NCBI GenBank assembly: GCA_005223075.1
Contig: NJBO01000004.1
Coordinates: forward strand, 62,001-126,000
Origin: a candidate division TA06 bacterium B3_TA06
GTDB lineage: Bacteria > Hydrothermota > Tepidihabitantia > B3-TA06
DNA length: 64,000 bases
Direction of reading: 5' to 3'
In this document: positions 18,029 to 26,957 of the stretch, piece after piece
Numbering within the stretch: position 1 is the stretch's first letter
Layout of the letters: each line of letters opens with the position of its first letter
The notes under the pieces: generated by a model
Database searches by the model: none
What the model saw: the letters and a program-made list of their open reading frames with translations, nothing else
What the model was told of the DNA's origin: nothing
Made by a program: the position numbers and the translations under genes

Positions 18029-18663
18029 GTTTTTCTTTTTCTGCGATTCTCCAGCCACCTTGAAAAAAGCCAGAGCACAGGCAACACGATAACCGCCGCA
18101 AGCAAACCCCACCATCCAAGAAGGGTAAATGAGGTTACTATTACGTCCGCTGTAAGCACCCCCAGACAGATCGTAAGGAAAGAGCGCCAGGGCGGCATCC
18201 TTAACACTGATGCGATAAGCGTGCCCGTCCATGCGCCGGTTATAGGGAGAGGTATCGCTACGAACAGGAAAAGCCCCAGATACTCGTAGCGTTCAATGAG
18301 CCCGCCCTTCCTTTTGGCATGAGCAATAAGCCAGTCAAAGAATCGGCGGAGTATCTTGAAGCGACCGAGCAGTCGCATTACGGCGTCTAAAAGGAAGAGG
18401 ATTGGGATCACAGGCAGGATGTTTCCTACAAGCGCTATAAGCGAGACCTGTAGCCAGGGAAGACTGAAGCCGTGTATACCTAGTGGCACGGCTCCGCGCA
18501 GCTCGGAGATGGGCGTCATGGAAAGAAGAAACACCACCAGGTGTTCCCCTAACCCCTGTTGGGTCAATGTTTGCCCTATTCGTTCTCCAAATCCACCACC
18601 CAGTGCCAGAACTGCAAGGATTAAAACCCCTATCAGGGCAAGCCTATCTTTCTTCTGTGCCAT
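17995..18663 (-). CDS. Small multidrug-export family membrane protein
   Basis: The 222-residue, highly hydrophobic product has the family signatures SMTPISELRGAVPLGI, LVGNILPVIPILFLLDA, RYEYLGLFLFVAIPLPITG and AWTGTLIASVL. The family is named for a putative small multidrug exporter, but its transport role is poorly established. The ATG at 18663 lies inside the 3' end of the VWA gene, so it is translationally coupled. The reading frame has no stop before tRNA-Asp and terminates in the antisense of its anticodon stem, so the last 11 or so residues (ending ADETRTRDL) are encoded by tRNA-complementary DNA. Confidence 0.85.
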   Translation of the reverse strand: MAQKKDRLALIGVLILAVLALGGGFGERIGQTLTQQGLGEHLVVFLLSMTPISELRGAVPLGIHGFSLPWLQVSLIALVGNILPVIPILFLLDAVMRLLGRFKILRRFFDWLIAHAKRKGGLIERYEYLGLFLFVAIPLPITGAWTGTLIASVLRMPPWRSFLTICLGVLTADVIVTSFTLLGWWGLLAAVIVLPVLWLFSRWLENRRKRKTGADETRTRDL

Positions 18664-20438
18664 ATCTCCACCAGGAAAATGGTCCCCACAAGGATTACGA
18701 GCAACGGGGTTTTGAGTGGTTTGAAATTAAAGGTCTTTCTGCGGGGGAGTGATTCAACGAGTTCTTCCAATTCTGTAATCGTAACGAGTTCTCCGGAGTT
18801 TTGATGGGCAAGATGCGCGAGCAACTTGTGGTTTGATCCACGCGAGGGTTGTTCGGGAGGAGCTGGAGTTACTTCGATCCTACCCCTTGGGACGAATCTC
18901 TGATTGTTCCATGAGATACTAAGGCGATAGGCTCCGGCTGGCGGTGTTCCTGAAAGACGGAACGAGTGAGAGGTTAAAGGTATTACATTCAACGCATGCG
19001 AGTCGGGCATCAGCCAGGCTTGGATTCCGCCACCGGTCACCTCAACCTCAGAAAAGAGTGCGAGCCTTAATGAGGCATCGGTTGATTCCTCAACCCCGAA
19101 CCTGAAAGGGAAACCCTCACCTTCGATAAGGTAGACTAATGTTGTTTGGATGAAGGAGCTAAAACCTTCCCTATCCCGCCGGATGGCTGAGGTAAGATCG
19201 GGCAGCTCGACCCCAACCGTTCTCACCGGCTCGTTGAGGCTGGCCATGAAGGTAGCTCCGTCCTTGCCCACCAGGGTTTGGGCTCCAGGCCTTGCCACAT
19301 ACATGGCCTGGGATGGATTCTCTGCACCCCCTGTTTCAGGATGCCATTCGGCCATGAGAAGCTCTGCAAGTGGTGAGTATTGCCAGGGGGGGCTGGGATC
19401 GAACCGACGCCTCGTTGCTTTGAGGGGAAAGAGGTTCATTAAGCCGGATGGAGCCCGTTCGGCTGCAGAGATGAACATGATAGGGACAGCTTTTCTAACG
19501 GCATCCCTTACCTTTTCTTGGGTTCGGTTTGATAGATCAGCTCCAATGGGTCCAACGACCAAGACGTCCGGTTGCCTGTTCATATCACCCACAATTCGCC
19601 CAGGCGCGACCTCGATGTGGGTGGATAGCCGTATCCTGGGCAGGACCCGCAGCGCCGCAAGGATCAACTCCGTTTCCTGCGAGATCACCCCTGCTATGAA
19701 TAGCACCTCCAGTTGTCTTGATTTTTGGGGCGCTCGGAAAACAAAGGAGTTGTTATCGAGTCTATCTTCCAAAGGCAAGCTGTCGAGTTCTACTCGCCAG
19801 GTTGTTTTCGAGCCGTCTTGGGGGAGCGGAATGGTTAGTTCGGTTAACCTATCCGCTGCGAGCCTTACTTCGCGTCCCGTAACTCTGTTACCCCCTTTAT
19901 AGAAATCTAACCGACTAACGGTTTCGGCCTCAAGGTTAGATCTCAACCTGACCCGCGCTTGAGCAGAGTCAAGCATCTCGACCTCTTCTATGCCTATATC
20001 AGGGAGGTTTTCCTTGCCTATGGGGAGTACCCAAAGTGGTGTTGGTAGAAGCTTGCCCTCCAGTTCATCCGGGCCGTTGTGCCGTCCGTCGCTTACCAAC
20101 AGGATAGCATCGGCATCTTTAGGGTCCAGTGAGCCAAGAGCGGCATGGATGTCACTGCGGCGCCCGTTGAACTTCACTGCGGCAGGATTCTTAAGCGGGG
20201 CAAGGGAATCGGCGAAACGGTAGGCGTCCAGAATCACACTTCCTTGCAGTCCTTCCAGCTCCGCCAGAAGTTGCCGGTATTGGTTCTGCTTTCCTTCGCT
20301 GGACATACTGGAGGAGGCGTCTACGAGCAGAACCAATCGGGGATGAGTTCGGGGCCTTGGTAGACGGATAGAAGGGATGAAAAGGGTCGCCAAACCAGCC
20401 AGGATGAGGCCGCGAAGGATCCAGTCTAGAGGCTTCAC
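18633..20438 (-). CDS. Membrane-anchored VWA-domain protein
   Basis: The 601-residue product has an N-terminal membrane segment (LDWILRGLILAGLATLFIP). A von Willebrand A domain from about residue 35 carries the MIDAS start LLVDASSSMS and later LLVSDGRHNG. Its long middle region looks like a Rossmann-type domain (VLFIAGVISQETELI and DVLVVGPIGADLS), as in VWA proteins with glutamine-amidotransferase-like domains. A C-terminal membrane helix (LLVILVGTIFLVEIW) ends the protein. It overlaps both neighbours and forms a three-gene minus operon. Exact role unknown. Confidence 0.77.
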   Translation of the reverse strand: MKPLDWILRGLILAGLATLFIPSIRLPRPRTHPRLVLLVDASSSMSSEGKQNQYRQLLAELEGLQGSVILDAYRFADSLAPLKNPAAVKFNGRRSDIHAALGSLDPKDADAILLVSDGRHNGPDELEGKLLPTPLWVLPIGKENLPDIGIEEVEMLDSAQARVRLRSNLEAETVSRLDFYKGGNRVTGREVRLAADRLTELTIPLPQDGSKTTWRVELDSLPLEDRLDNNSFVFRAPQKSRQLEVLFIAGVISQETELILAALRVLPRIRLSTHIEVAPGRIVGDMNRQPDVLVVGPIGADLSNRTQEKVRDAVRKAVPIMFISAAERAPSGLMNLFPLKATRRRFDPSPPWQYSPLAELLMAEWHPETGGAENPSQAMYVARPGAQTLVGKDGATFMASLNEPVRTVGVELPDLTSAIRRDREGFSSFIQTTLVYLIEGEGFPFRFGVEESTDASLRLALFSEVEVTGGGIQAWLMPDSHALNVIPLTSHSFRLSGTPPAGAYRLSISWNNQRFVPRGRIEVTPAPPEQPSRGSNHKLLAHLAHQNSGELVTITELEELVESLPRRKTFNFKPLKTPLLVILVGTIFLVEIWHRRKIGLP

Positions 20439-21433
20439 TGGGTTTGTGGTATGAGTTGGTCGAAGCGCAGCGGGGATGGGGCAGGACGAGTTATGAGGGT
20501 GACGCTGTCAGGAAGAGTGGCCTCTGAAAAGCTTGCTTCTTCCTCGTATACACCGTTGCCGTCGCGGTCGAACCACGCCTCTATCTTTGTTTCTTCTCGT
20601 TCCTCGAGCGTTGCAATAAAAGCACCTGATGAGTCGGTGATCGTGAGGGCGAATAGATCTTGTGGCGTCTTGAATAGAACGATCGCCGAGTAGGCGGCCC
20701 TGCCTTCTGAGGTTTTCACCTCGCCCCGGATGTCGCGAAGGACGAGTCCGGTATCCGAATACACAAAAGCAGCCAGACCCTCAGTTGTGCGATTGCCTGC
20801 GAAGTCTGAGACTCCGGGCAGAAGAACAAGATAGAAGGGGAGACCCTTAAGTGTGGTGTCGGCAACCCGGACGCTGTAGCGTGTGAGCTCCCGGTTCCAT
20901 GAACCGGAGAGCGCCTCCTCGGATGCGGGCGGAGCGGTAAGTATCCGCATACCCCGGCTTGTATCTAAAGGTTCGCTGAACTCAAACCGGATACTATAGG
21001 GGAAGGTTGTCTGGGGATCAAGGGGTGATACGAGTATGCTAACAGAGGTTGTGTCTTGGCGAGTTGAGGCGCGGAAGCTTGAGCGGATTGATGCACCATT
21101 GCCTCTTGAGTCGACCACAAGGCCTGATATCTGGTAGGTCTCGTCAATAAGTGGAGAGGTAAGAAGTATCAGGGAAAATCCCCTCGTGTCGTTTGGGTCT
21201 CTCGCGATGAAGCGTATATCAGCCGTATCATTCCCGGATGCGATAAGGAATGTGCTCGGGAGCAAGGCTGTCGAGTCAAGTTCCTCATCGAAGCTCACGA
21301 TTAGCTGGTTTCGGTTTATGGGGGTCACCGAAACAAGGTGCGGGGGGAACTTATCCGTATTCGGGATTGCTCCCTGACGGGCGCAACCGGCGAGTAGGAT
21401 GATCACGAAAACCAAGTGTCTTGGCTTTAACAT
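20435..21433 (-). CDS. Lipoprotein with SbsA-type Ig domain
   Basis: The 332-residue product begins with a lipoprotein signal and lipobox (IILLAGC, Cys at residue 17). Residues about 30-115 match the Big_5/SbsA-like Ig pattern: PPHLVSVTPINRNQLIVSFDE, then LIDETYQISGLVVDSRGN. A second Ig-like copy follows, and near the C-terminus a carboxypeptidase-regulatory-like segment (DSSGAFIATLEE and AWFDRDGNGVYEE). It is the first gene of the minus operon and overlaps the VWA gene by 4 nt. Probably a surface or periplasmic structural lipoprotein. Confidence 0.75.
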   Translation of the reverse strand: MLKPRHLVFVIILLAGCARQGAIPNTDKFPPHLVSVTPINRNQLIVSFDEELDSTALLPSTFLIASGNDTADIRFIARDPNDTRGFSLILLTSPLIDETYQISGLVVDSRGNGASIRSSFRASTRQDTTSVSILVSPLDPQTTFPYSIRFEFSEPLDTSRGMRILTAPPASEEALSGSWNRELTRYSVRVADTTLKGLPFYLVLLPGVSDFAGNRTTEGLAAFVYSDTGLVLRDIRGEVKTSEGRAAYSAIVLFKTPQDLFALTITDSSGAFIATLEEREETKIEAWFDRDGNGVYEEEASFSEATLPDSVTLITRPAPSPLRFDQLIPQTQ

Positions 21434-21539
21434 GAGGTGATGATACCCTTTGGCTCGAGGGTGTCAAGGGGTATTGGTTCCTTCGGATCCCGGGTAATTG
21501 CGATGCTCCCAACTCCCTTAGATAGCTTTCCCTTGAGGC

Positions 21540-21567
21540 TTGACATGTGGCGCTGTGTTTCTATACT
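21540..21567 (+). promoter_or_regulatory. Promoter of PorV-like gene and purA
   Basis: TTGACA at 21540-21545, 16-bp spacer, TATACT at 21562-21567. An AAGGAGG ribosome site follows before the ATG at 21601. Confidence 0.75.
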
Positions 21568-21600
21568 TAGGTTATTGACCTTTAAGGAGGTTGAGAAGTT

Positions 21601-22755
21601 ATGCTAAAAAGAATAACGATCGGGGTGGTTTTGTTGAGCGGAGTTTGCTTTGGGGCGGGTAGGCGTCCCGGCGCGGTGTTCCTCATGATCTGGCCCGGTT
21701 CACGCCCAACGGCCCTTGGGGGTGCATTTACGGCTATCGCGGACGACGCTTCGGCCGCTTACTATAACCCCGGGGGATTGGGTTTCCAGCGCAACATCAT
21801 CCTTTCGATGATGCACGTTAACTGGCTTCCTGATCTGTGGCCGGGGATGTATTACGAGTATCTTGCCATTGCCGCCCCGTTCAAAAAGGTAGGAACCTTT
21901 GCATTCAACGGGGTTTACCTTACTACAGGCGAGACGGTGGTTCAGAATGAGAGTGGAACGGTGATAGGCACCTATACCACGTTTGATCTCTCCATGGGTC
22001 TAGCCTACGGACGCGAAATTGCCCCCTCCTTCTCCGTCGGAGGTGGACTGAAGTTCATCTACTCCTTCCTTGTCCCCGAGTGGGTCCTTGGACGGTTGCC
22101 TGGGCTGGGGATGAGCGAGGGGGGGCAGGGTCTCACCTGGGCGGTGGATGCCGGAGTGCTCTACAAGCCATTCGAAAGATTCCATGTAGGAACTACCCTG
22201 CAGAATCTGGGCCCACCAATTTCTTTCTCAGCCACATCAGAGCCAGATCCTCTACCCTTGATGTTGCGCATGGGAGCCAGTTACAAGCCGCTATCTTTGC
22301 TTTCTAAAGACACCACCAAGGAACAGTTCGAGATAGTCGGCTTGAGGTTGACCGGCGACATCACCAAGGTGCTTATAGGGATGTTTGCCGTCGATCCGCC
22401 TGAAGTAGACTCCATGAGTTTCGGTCAGGAGTTGGGGTATGAGATAGGTGAAAGCTGGCGCAGCCTGGGTATGGAGGTTTCAGTTTACCGCGAGATCCTT
22501 ACCATGCGGGTTGGCTACTTCTTCGACAAGAGCGGAGCCAGAGGTGGTTTCGTTCTTGAAGAGAACATCAGCACAGAACACGTAGGTCTGTTCCCCCTCC
22601 TCTTTGGGTCGCAAGAGGGCAAGCTGACGAAGGTGGGGATTACGTTCGGCGCTGGTGTCAAGTATGCTGGTTTCCAGCTTGACGTTGGCGTAGACGAACT
22701 GATCTACGACTTCCCCACCGCCAACCGGAAATTCTCACTGACCTATACCTTCTAG
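21601..22755 (+). CDS. PorV/UPF0164-like outer-membrane barrel
   Basis: A signal peptide (MLKRITIGVVLLSGVCFGAG) is followed by the signature RPTALGGAFTAIADDASAAY and YNPGGLG near residues 38-62. Barrel strands run to the end with a terminal aromatic (FSLTYTF), as required for outer-membrane insertion. The 384-residue length suits a PorV/FadL-type barrel. No FlgD tail is present, unlike the barrel at 5759. It is followed after only 4 nt by purA, an odd pairing that probably reflects simple co-transcription. Confidence 0.83.
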   Translation: MLKRITIGVVLLSGVCFGAGRRPGAVFLMIWPGSRPTALGGAFTAIADDASAAYYNPGGLGFQRNIILSMMHVNWLPDLWPGMYYEYLAIAAPFKKVGTFAFNGVYLTTGETVVQNESGTVIGTYTTFDLSMGLAYGREIAPSFSVGGGLKFIYSFLVPEWVLGRLPGLGMSEGGQGLTWAVDAGVLYKPFERFHVGTTLQNLGPPISFSATSEPDPLPLMLRMGASYKPLSLLSKDTTKEQFEIVGLRLTGDITKVLIGMFAVDPPEVDSMSFGQELGYEIGESWRSLGMEVSVYREILTMRVGYFFDKSGARGGFVLEENISTEHVGLFPLLFGSQEGKLTKVGITFGAGVKYAGFQLDVGVDELIYDFPTANRKFSLTYTF

Positions 22756-22759
22756 CGAA

Positions 22760-24046
22760 TTGAGCAGCCTTGCCCTCATAGGACTTCAGTGGGGTGATGA
22801 GGGTAAGGGCAAGATGGTAGATTGGATCTCGGCCCGCTTTGATCTAGCGGTTCGCTGTCAGGGCGGGCCGAACGCCGGTCACACCGTATGGGTGAACGGC
22901 AAGAGATGGATCTTCCACCAGATACCTGCTGGAATCCTTAATCCACAAATCAAAGTTGGGATCGCTGCCGGATGCGTCCTTGATCTCAAAATCCTCTTTG
23001 AAGAGCTCGATCATCTTGACAGTGAGGGTGTAGAGTACGCCTCACGGCTTACCATCGATCCTCGCGTCCACCTTATCCTTCCTCATCACAGGCTTCTGGA
23101 TCGGCTGCGTGACGAGGCGCGCGGAAAGGCAAAGATAGGCGTGACCGGTAGGGGGATCGGTCCATGCTATCAGGAGAAGTATGCACGCTACGGGATCAGG
23201 GTAGGAGACCTCTTCTCCCCCTCGCTTTCAGATCGAATAGATGTTCTCCTTGGCTACGTGAATCCGATCCTTGAGAAGGTCTTTGATCAAGAACCCTTTG
23301 AGAGGCAGGGGATATTGGATGATCTTCTGAGAGTAAAGGATCGAATCACTCCCTTTGTGGGCGATGCGGCCGAGGTGGTTGAGGAATATCTTGCTCAGGG
23401 CAAAAAAGTTCTCTTTGAAGGGGCACAAGGGTTCCTTCTCGACATTGATCACGGCTCCTACCCCTATGTTACCTCTTCTCATCCCGGAACCGGCGGTATC
23501 ACTTCAGGGATAGGTATATCACCCAAGTCGATAGGTGAGGTGATAGGACTTACCAAGGCCTACGCTACCCGGGTAGGCACCGGACCATTCCCTACTGAGG
23601 CGACGGGTGAGGTGGAGGCTCAACTGCAAAAGATAGGCAACGAGTTTGGCGCTTCTACCGGCCGCAGACGTCGTTGCGGCTGGCTCGATCTGCCGCTTCT
23701 GCGATACGCTATTCGCTCCAACGGCGTGGACGGCCTTGCCGTTACCAAGCTGGATGTCCTGGATGACTTTGATGTAATCAAGCTGTGCATCGGTTATCGC
23801 AGGGCTGATGGTAGTATAGCTAAGGAGATCAAGCCGTGGGATGAGAACGCGGGTGAGCCCGTCTACGAGGAGATTGAAGGATGGCGAGTCCCGACCGATG
23901 GTGTGCGGTCGCTTGAGGAACTACCAGATCGTGCCCGCGCCTATCTTGAGCGTATCTCGCGCGAGTTGGATCTCCCGCTCTGGCTCGTTTCGGTGGGCCA
24001 GGATCGCAAAGCCACCATCGTTCTTCCCGACTTCCCATTTAAATGA
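22760..24046 (+). CDS. purA: Adenylosuccinate synthetase
   Basis: PurA makes adenylosuccinate from IMP, aspartate and GTP in AMP synthesis. The 428-residue protein has the GTP loop GDEGKGK at residues 12-18, NAGHTV, LPHH, TGRGIGPCYQEKYAR, LFEGAQGFLLDIDHGSYPYVTSS, GTGPFPTE and TGRRRRCGWLDL. The start is TTG at 22760 without a visible ribosome site; coupling to the barrel gene 4 nt upstream is likely. Its end overlaps the QueH/UDG fusion by ATGA. Confidence 0.97.
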   Translation: MSSLALIGLQWGDEGKGKMVDWISARFDLAVRCQGGPNAGHTVWVNGKRWIFHQIPAGILNPQIKVGIAAGCVLDLKILFEELDHLDSEGVEYASRLTIDPRVHLILPHHRLLDRLRDEARGKAKIGVTGRGIGPCYQEKYARYGIRVGDLFSPSLSDRIDVLLGYVNPILEKVFDQEPFERQGILDDLLRVKDRITPFVGDAAEVVEEYLAQGKKVLFEGAQGFLLDIDHGSYPYVTSSHPGTGGITSGIGISPKSIGEVIGLTKAYATRVGTGPFPTEATGEVEAQLQKIGNEFGASTGRRRRCGWLDLPLLRYAIRSNGVDGLAVTKLDVLDDFDVIKLCIGYRRADGSIAKEIKPWDENAGEPVYEEIEGWRVPTDGVRSLEELPDRARAYLERISRELDLPLWLVSVGQDRKATIVLPDFPFK

Positions 24047-25206
24047 GTGTCCGCAGACCGCGGCTTCTTTTACATATCTGCTGTGCACCTGACGCGACCT
24101 CGGTCTTTGAACGTTTGAAAGATCGATTCCAGGTCACCGGCTTCTTCTGCAACCCCCAGATCGAACCAATGGAGGAGTACAATAAGCGGCTGGAAGAGAC
24201 CAGGAAAGTGGCCGAGGCCATGGGGTTTGAACTTTTGGCCGGCGAATACGATCTTGATCTATGGCAGGATGCTATCCGCGGACTTGAGGGTGAATCTGAA
24301 AAGGGGAGACGGTGCGAGATTTGTTATAGATTTCGATTGGAGGAGACGGCAAGAACGGCAGACAAGCGAGGGTTCGACTATTTTACCTCTACCCTTTCAG
24401 TCAGTCCTCATAAATCCTTTGGTTGGCTCAAGACGATGGGAGAGGAACTAGCCGCCCGATACGGAGTCGAGTTCCTGGCCGAGGATTTCAAGAGGCAGGA
24501 GGGGTTCAAGCGCAGCCTGGAGTGGTCAGAGAAACTCCACCTCTACCGTCAGGACTACTGCGGCTGCTTGCCCTCCTCAGAAGCACGTAAGCGAGTCCTG
24601 GCCGAACAACAAGAATCCTACGAACAGTTTGCCGCAGACCTTCGAGCTTGCCGAACGTGTGAGGATTTCCTTGATCCTGCGGTTATATTTGAGGGTGGGG
24701 CCAATCGGCCTTTGATGATCATCGGACAGGCGCCGGGGCGGCATGAGCTTGCCTCGCTCAGACCTTTCTCCGGCCCGGCGGGACGCAAGCTTTGGTCTTG
24801 GTTTGCCGATCTGGGTTACGAGGAGGATCTCATCAGATCAAACGCCTACGTCACCGCGGTGGCCAAGTGTTATCCCGGACTTGGTCCGAGCGGTAAGGAC
24901 GACGCCCCGCCTTCCTCCCATCAAAAGAAAAACTGCCTTCCCTGGCTGGAAGCCGAGTTCTCACACGCCCGTCCCAAACTCCTTGTCCTGATTGGCTCAA
25001 TCGCCGCCAAGACCGTCCTGGGTAAGAATGCGGGCATGAACCTCGTAGGGAAGAAGATCCAAAAACGTATCTGGGGACGCAAGGTCTTCGTCCTGGTTAT
25101 GCCACACTCTTCAGGTCTCAACCGCTGGCCGAACATGCCTGCAAATAAGCCAAAGTTCGAAAAGGCGCTTGAGCTTTTGAAGAAAGAACTTGATAGGTAT
25201 CTCTGA
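24043..25206 (+). CDS. QueH epoxyqueuosine reductase fused to iron-sulfur uracil-DNA glycosylase
   Basis: Residues 1 to about 185 match QueH (DUF208), which reduces epoxyqueuosine to queuosine in tRNA. Visible motifs are LLLHICCAPD with Cys13-Cys14, RRCEICYRFR with Cys91/Cys94, and YRQDYCGC with Cys173/Cys175. Residues about 195-387 match the iron-sulfur uracil-DNA glycosylase family. Four cluster cysteines are plausible (Cys203, Cys206, Cys277, Cys299), with the catalytic-pocket motif IIGQAPGRHE and the C-terminal PHSSGLNRW. Both halves look intact in one frame with no internal start needed. It overlaps the purA stop (ATGA). Confidence 0.9.
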   Translation: MSVRRPRLLLHICCAPDATSVFERLKDRFQVTGFFCNPQIEPMEEYNKRLEETRKVAEAMGFELLAGEYDLDLWQDAIRGLEGESEKGRRCEICYRFRLEETARTADKRGFDYFTSTLSVSPHKSFGWLKTMGEELAARYGVEFLAEDFKRQEGFKRSLEWSEKLHLYRQDYCGCLPSSEARKRVLAEQQESYEQFAADLRACRTCEDFLDPAVIFEGGANRPLMIIGQAPGRHELASLRPFSGPAGRKLWSWFADLGYEEDLIRSNAYVTAVAKCYPGLGPSGKDDAPPSSHQKKNCLPWLEAEFSHARPKLLVLIGSIAAKTVLGKNAGMNLVGKKIQKRIWGRKVFVLVMPHSSGLNRWPNMPANKPKFEKALELLKKELDRYL

Positions 25207-25210
25207 GAAC

Positions 25211-25347
25211 TCACCCCCACCCTAACCCTCCCCCGTCGAGGGGGAGGGTATAAATCATAGCCCAACTGTTTGCAAAATAAATAGACGACCTTTGCGCTCC
25301 AAAACAAAATACCCCTCCCTTGACGGGAGGGGGTAAGGGGGAGGGTG
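25211..25347. repeat. Inverted pair of REP-like palindromes
   Basis: The left unit (about 25211-25250) has a perfect ACCCTCCCCC/GGGGGAGGGT stem around GTCGA. The right unit (about 25307-25347) is its approximate reverse complement, with a TACCCCTCCC/GGGAGGGGGTA stem around TTGAC. About 55 nt of A/T-richer DNA separates them. They fill the space between the convergent queH/udg and rarA genes, the usual place for REP/BIME elements. They may also stop transcription from both sides. Confidence 0.8.
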
Positions 25348-25352
25348 GAATC

Positions 25353-26705
25353 CTATTTCTTCTTACGTTTTTCCCTCATCGCCCGCTTGCGTTCCCGTAA
25401 GGCTTTAACCCTTTCCTTTAATCTCGCCTCAAATCCTCTGTCGGTAGGCACGTAATACACATGTCCCTCCACATTGGGTGGGCGGTATGTCTGGTCTTCA
25501 ACCGCGTCCTCAAAGGAGTGCGGATACTGATAGTCCTTGCCGTAGCCGAGTCTCTTCATAAGTCCAGTTGGTGCGTTTCTTAGATGCAGAGGCACAGGTT
25601 CGGCCTGGGTCTCCTCTATGTCCTTTCGCGCCGCCTGGATCGCCTTGAGGGTGGCGTTTGACTTGGGTGCAAGTGCAAGGTAGATTGCCGCCTCCACCAG
25701 ATGGAATACGCATTCCGGGTATCCCACGAAGTGGATTGCGTCCTTTGCCGCGTTGGCAACGACCAGTGCTTGGGGATCGGCAAGCCCGATGTCCTCGCCA
25801 GCTAGGATCACCATCCTTCTTGCCAGATAGAGTGGGTCCTCGCCCGACTCAACCATACGCATCAGCCAGTATACCGCGGCGTCCGCATCAGAGCCGCGCA
25901 GAGACTTGATGAACGCCGATATCAGGTTGTAGTGCTCCTCGCCTGCCTTGTCGTAGAGCAAAAACTTGCGCTCAAGCACCGCCTCGATTGTCTTTTTAGT
26001 GATGATCCTTTTTCCGTTTTTGTCCGGTTCGGTCACCTGCACCGCGGCCTCAATCGCGTTGAGCGCACGGCGTGCGTCTCCGTCAGAGATTTTGATGATG
26101 AAGTCGAGTACCTCATCCGAGGCTTCAGGTTTCATCCCTGCCAGGCCGCGCTCATCGGTTATCGCCTGGAGCAGGATCTTTTTGAGATCCTCTTCCTCCA
26201 GAGGATTGAATATGAAGACCCTTGATCTTGAGAGTAGCGGGCCTATGACCTCAAAGCTGGGGTTCTCGGTGGTGGCGCCGATCAGAGTGATCGTTCCCCG
26301 CTCCACGTGCGGCAGGAACCCATCCTGCTGCGCCTTGTTGAACCGGTGTATCTCGTCTAAAAAGAGGATGGTTTTGCGTTTATGAGCCTTCCAGGCAAGC
26401 TTTGCACGCTGCACGATCTCACGCACATCCTTGATCCCTGCGGCTACCGCACTTTTGGCGATGAAATCGGCGTCCACCAGTTTGGCGATAACAAAAGCAA
26501 GGCTCGTCTTACCCGAACCCGGAGGCCCCCAGAAGATCATTGATTGTATGTTGTCCGTCTCAATCAACTTCCTTAATGGTCTGCCTTTGCTGACAAGATG
26601 CTGTTGTCCCGCGAACTCGTCCAGGTTACGCGGACGCATCCTTTCCGCGAGCGGTGCCTGCGAGCCCTCGTCTGGAGAAGATTCTTTGCTTGCAAAAAGA
26701 TCCAC
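25353..26705 (-). CDS. rarA: Replication-associated recombination ATPase RarA (MgsA)
   Basis: RarA is an AAA+ ATPase acting at stalled replication forks. The 450-residue product has LAERMRPRNLDEFAGQQHL, Walker A GPPGSGKT (60-67), Walker B ILFLDEIHRFNKAQQD, sensor GATTENPSFEV, and a C-terminal region with AEDIGLADPQAL and YPHSFED. The start codon is GTG at 26705, placed 5 nt downstream of a TATAAT box, so the mRNA is predicted to be leaderless. A basic tail (RKRAMREKRKKK) ends the protein. It is convergent with the QueH/UDG gene. Confidence 0.96.
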   Translation of the reverse strand: MDLFASKESSPDEGSQAPLAERMRPRNLDEFAGQQHLVSKGRPLRKLIETDNIQSMIFWGPPGSGKTSLAFVIAKLVDADFIAKSAVAAGIKDVREIVQRAKLAWKAHKRKTILFLDEIHRFNKAQQDGFLPHVERGTITLIGATTENPSFEVIGPLLSRSRVFIFNPLEEEDLKKILLQAITDERGLAGMKPEASDEVLDFIIKISDGDARRALNAIEAAVQVTEPDKNGKRIITKKTIEAVLERKFLLYDKAGEEHYNLISAFIKSLRGSDADAAVYWLMRMVESGEDPLYLARRMVILAGEDIGLADPQALVVANAAKDAIHFVGYPECVFHLVEAAIYLALAPKSNATLKAIQAARKDIEETQAEPVPLHLRNAPTGLMKRLGYGKDYQYPHSFEDAVEDQTYRPPNVEGHVYYVPTDRGFEARLKERVKALRERKRAMREKRKKK

Positions 26706-26710
26706 GTTCC

Positions 26711-26738
26711 ATTATAGATGAGGAAGCGGCATAGTCAA
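26711..26738 (-). promoter_or_regulatory. Promoter of rarA, abutting its start codon
   Basis: On the minus strand TTGACT (26738-26733), 16-bp spacer, TATAAT (26716-26711), then 5 nt to GTG. Transcription would start at or within a couple of bases of the start codon, leaving no leader. Confidence 0.75.
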
Positions 26739-26831
26739 ATTCCTCTCGGTGGATAGGTTGGGTTGTCGATTAAACGCCTCAATCCTGACGATTTCAGGCA
26801 ACTTTCTGCCGTTTCTGTGAGCAAGGTGGGA

Positions 26832-26886
26832 GTGTTACGGGGGTGTTACGGGTACGGGTTGACATAAGGGGTATGCGCGTTAGACT
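26832..26886 (+). promoter_or_regulatory. Promoter of PBP1A with tandem GTGTTACGGG sites
   Basis: GTGTTACGGG occurs at 26832-26841 and 26843-26852, one helical turn apart. A partial third copy (TACGGG) abuts TTGACA at 26859-26864, followed by a 16-bp spacer and TAGACT at 26881-26886. The placement just upstream of the -35 is what a transcription activator would use. The same arrangement is present at 52272-52302. Confidence 0.65.
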
Positions 26887-26957
26887 TTAGGGTTGAGAGA
26901 TAATACTAAAGCTTGAAGTTAGGTTAACTTTTAAATCAAAGGAGCGTCTAAACGAGA

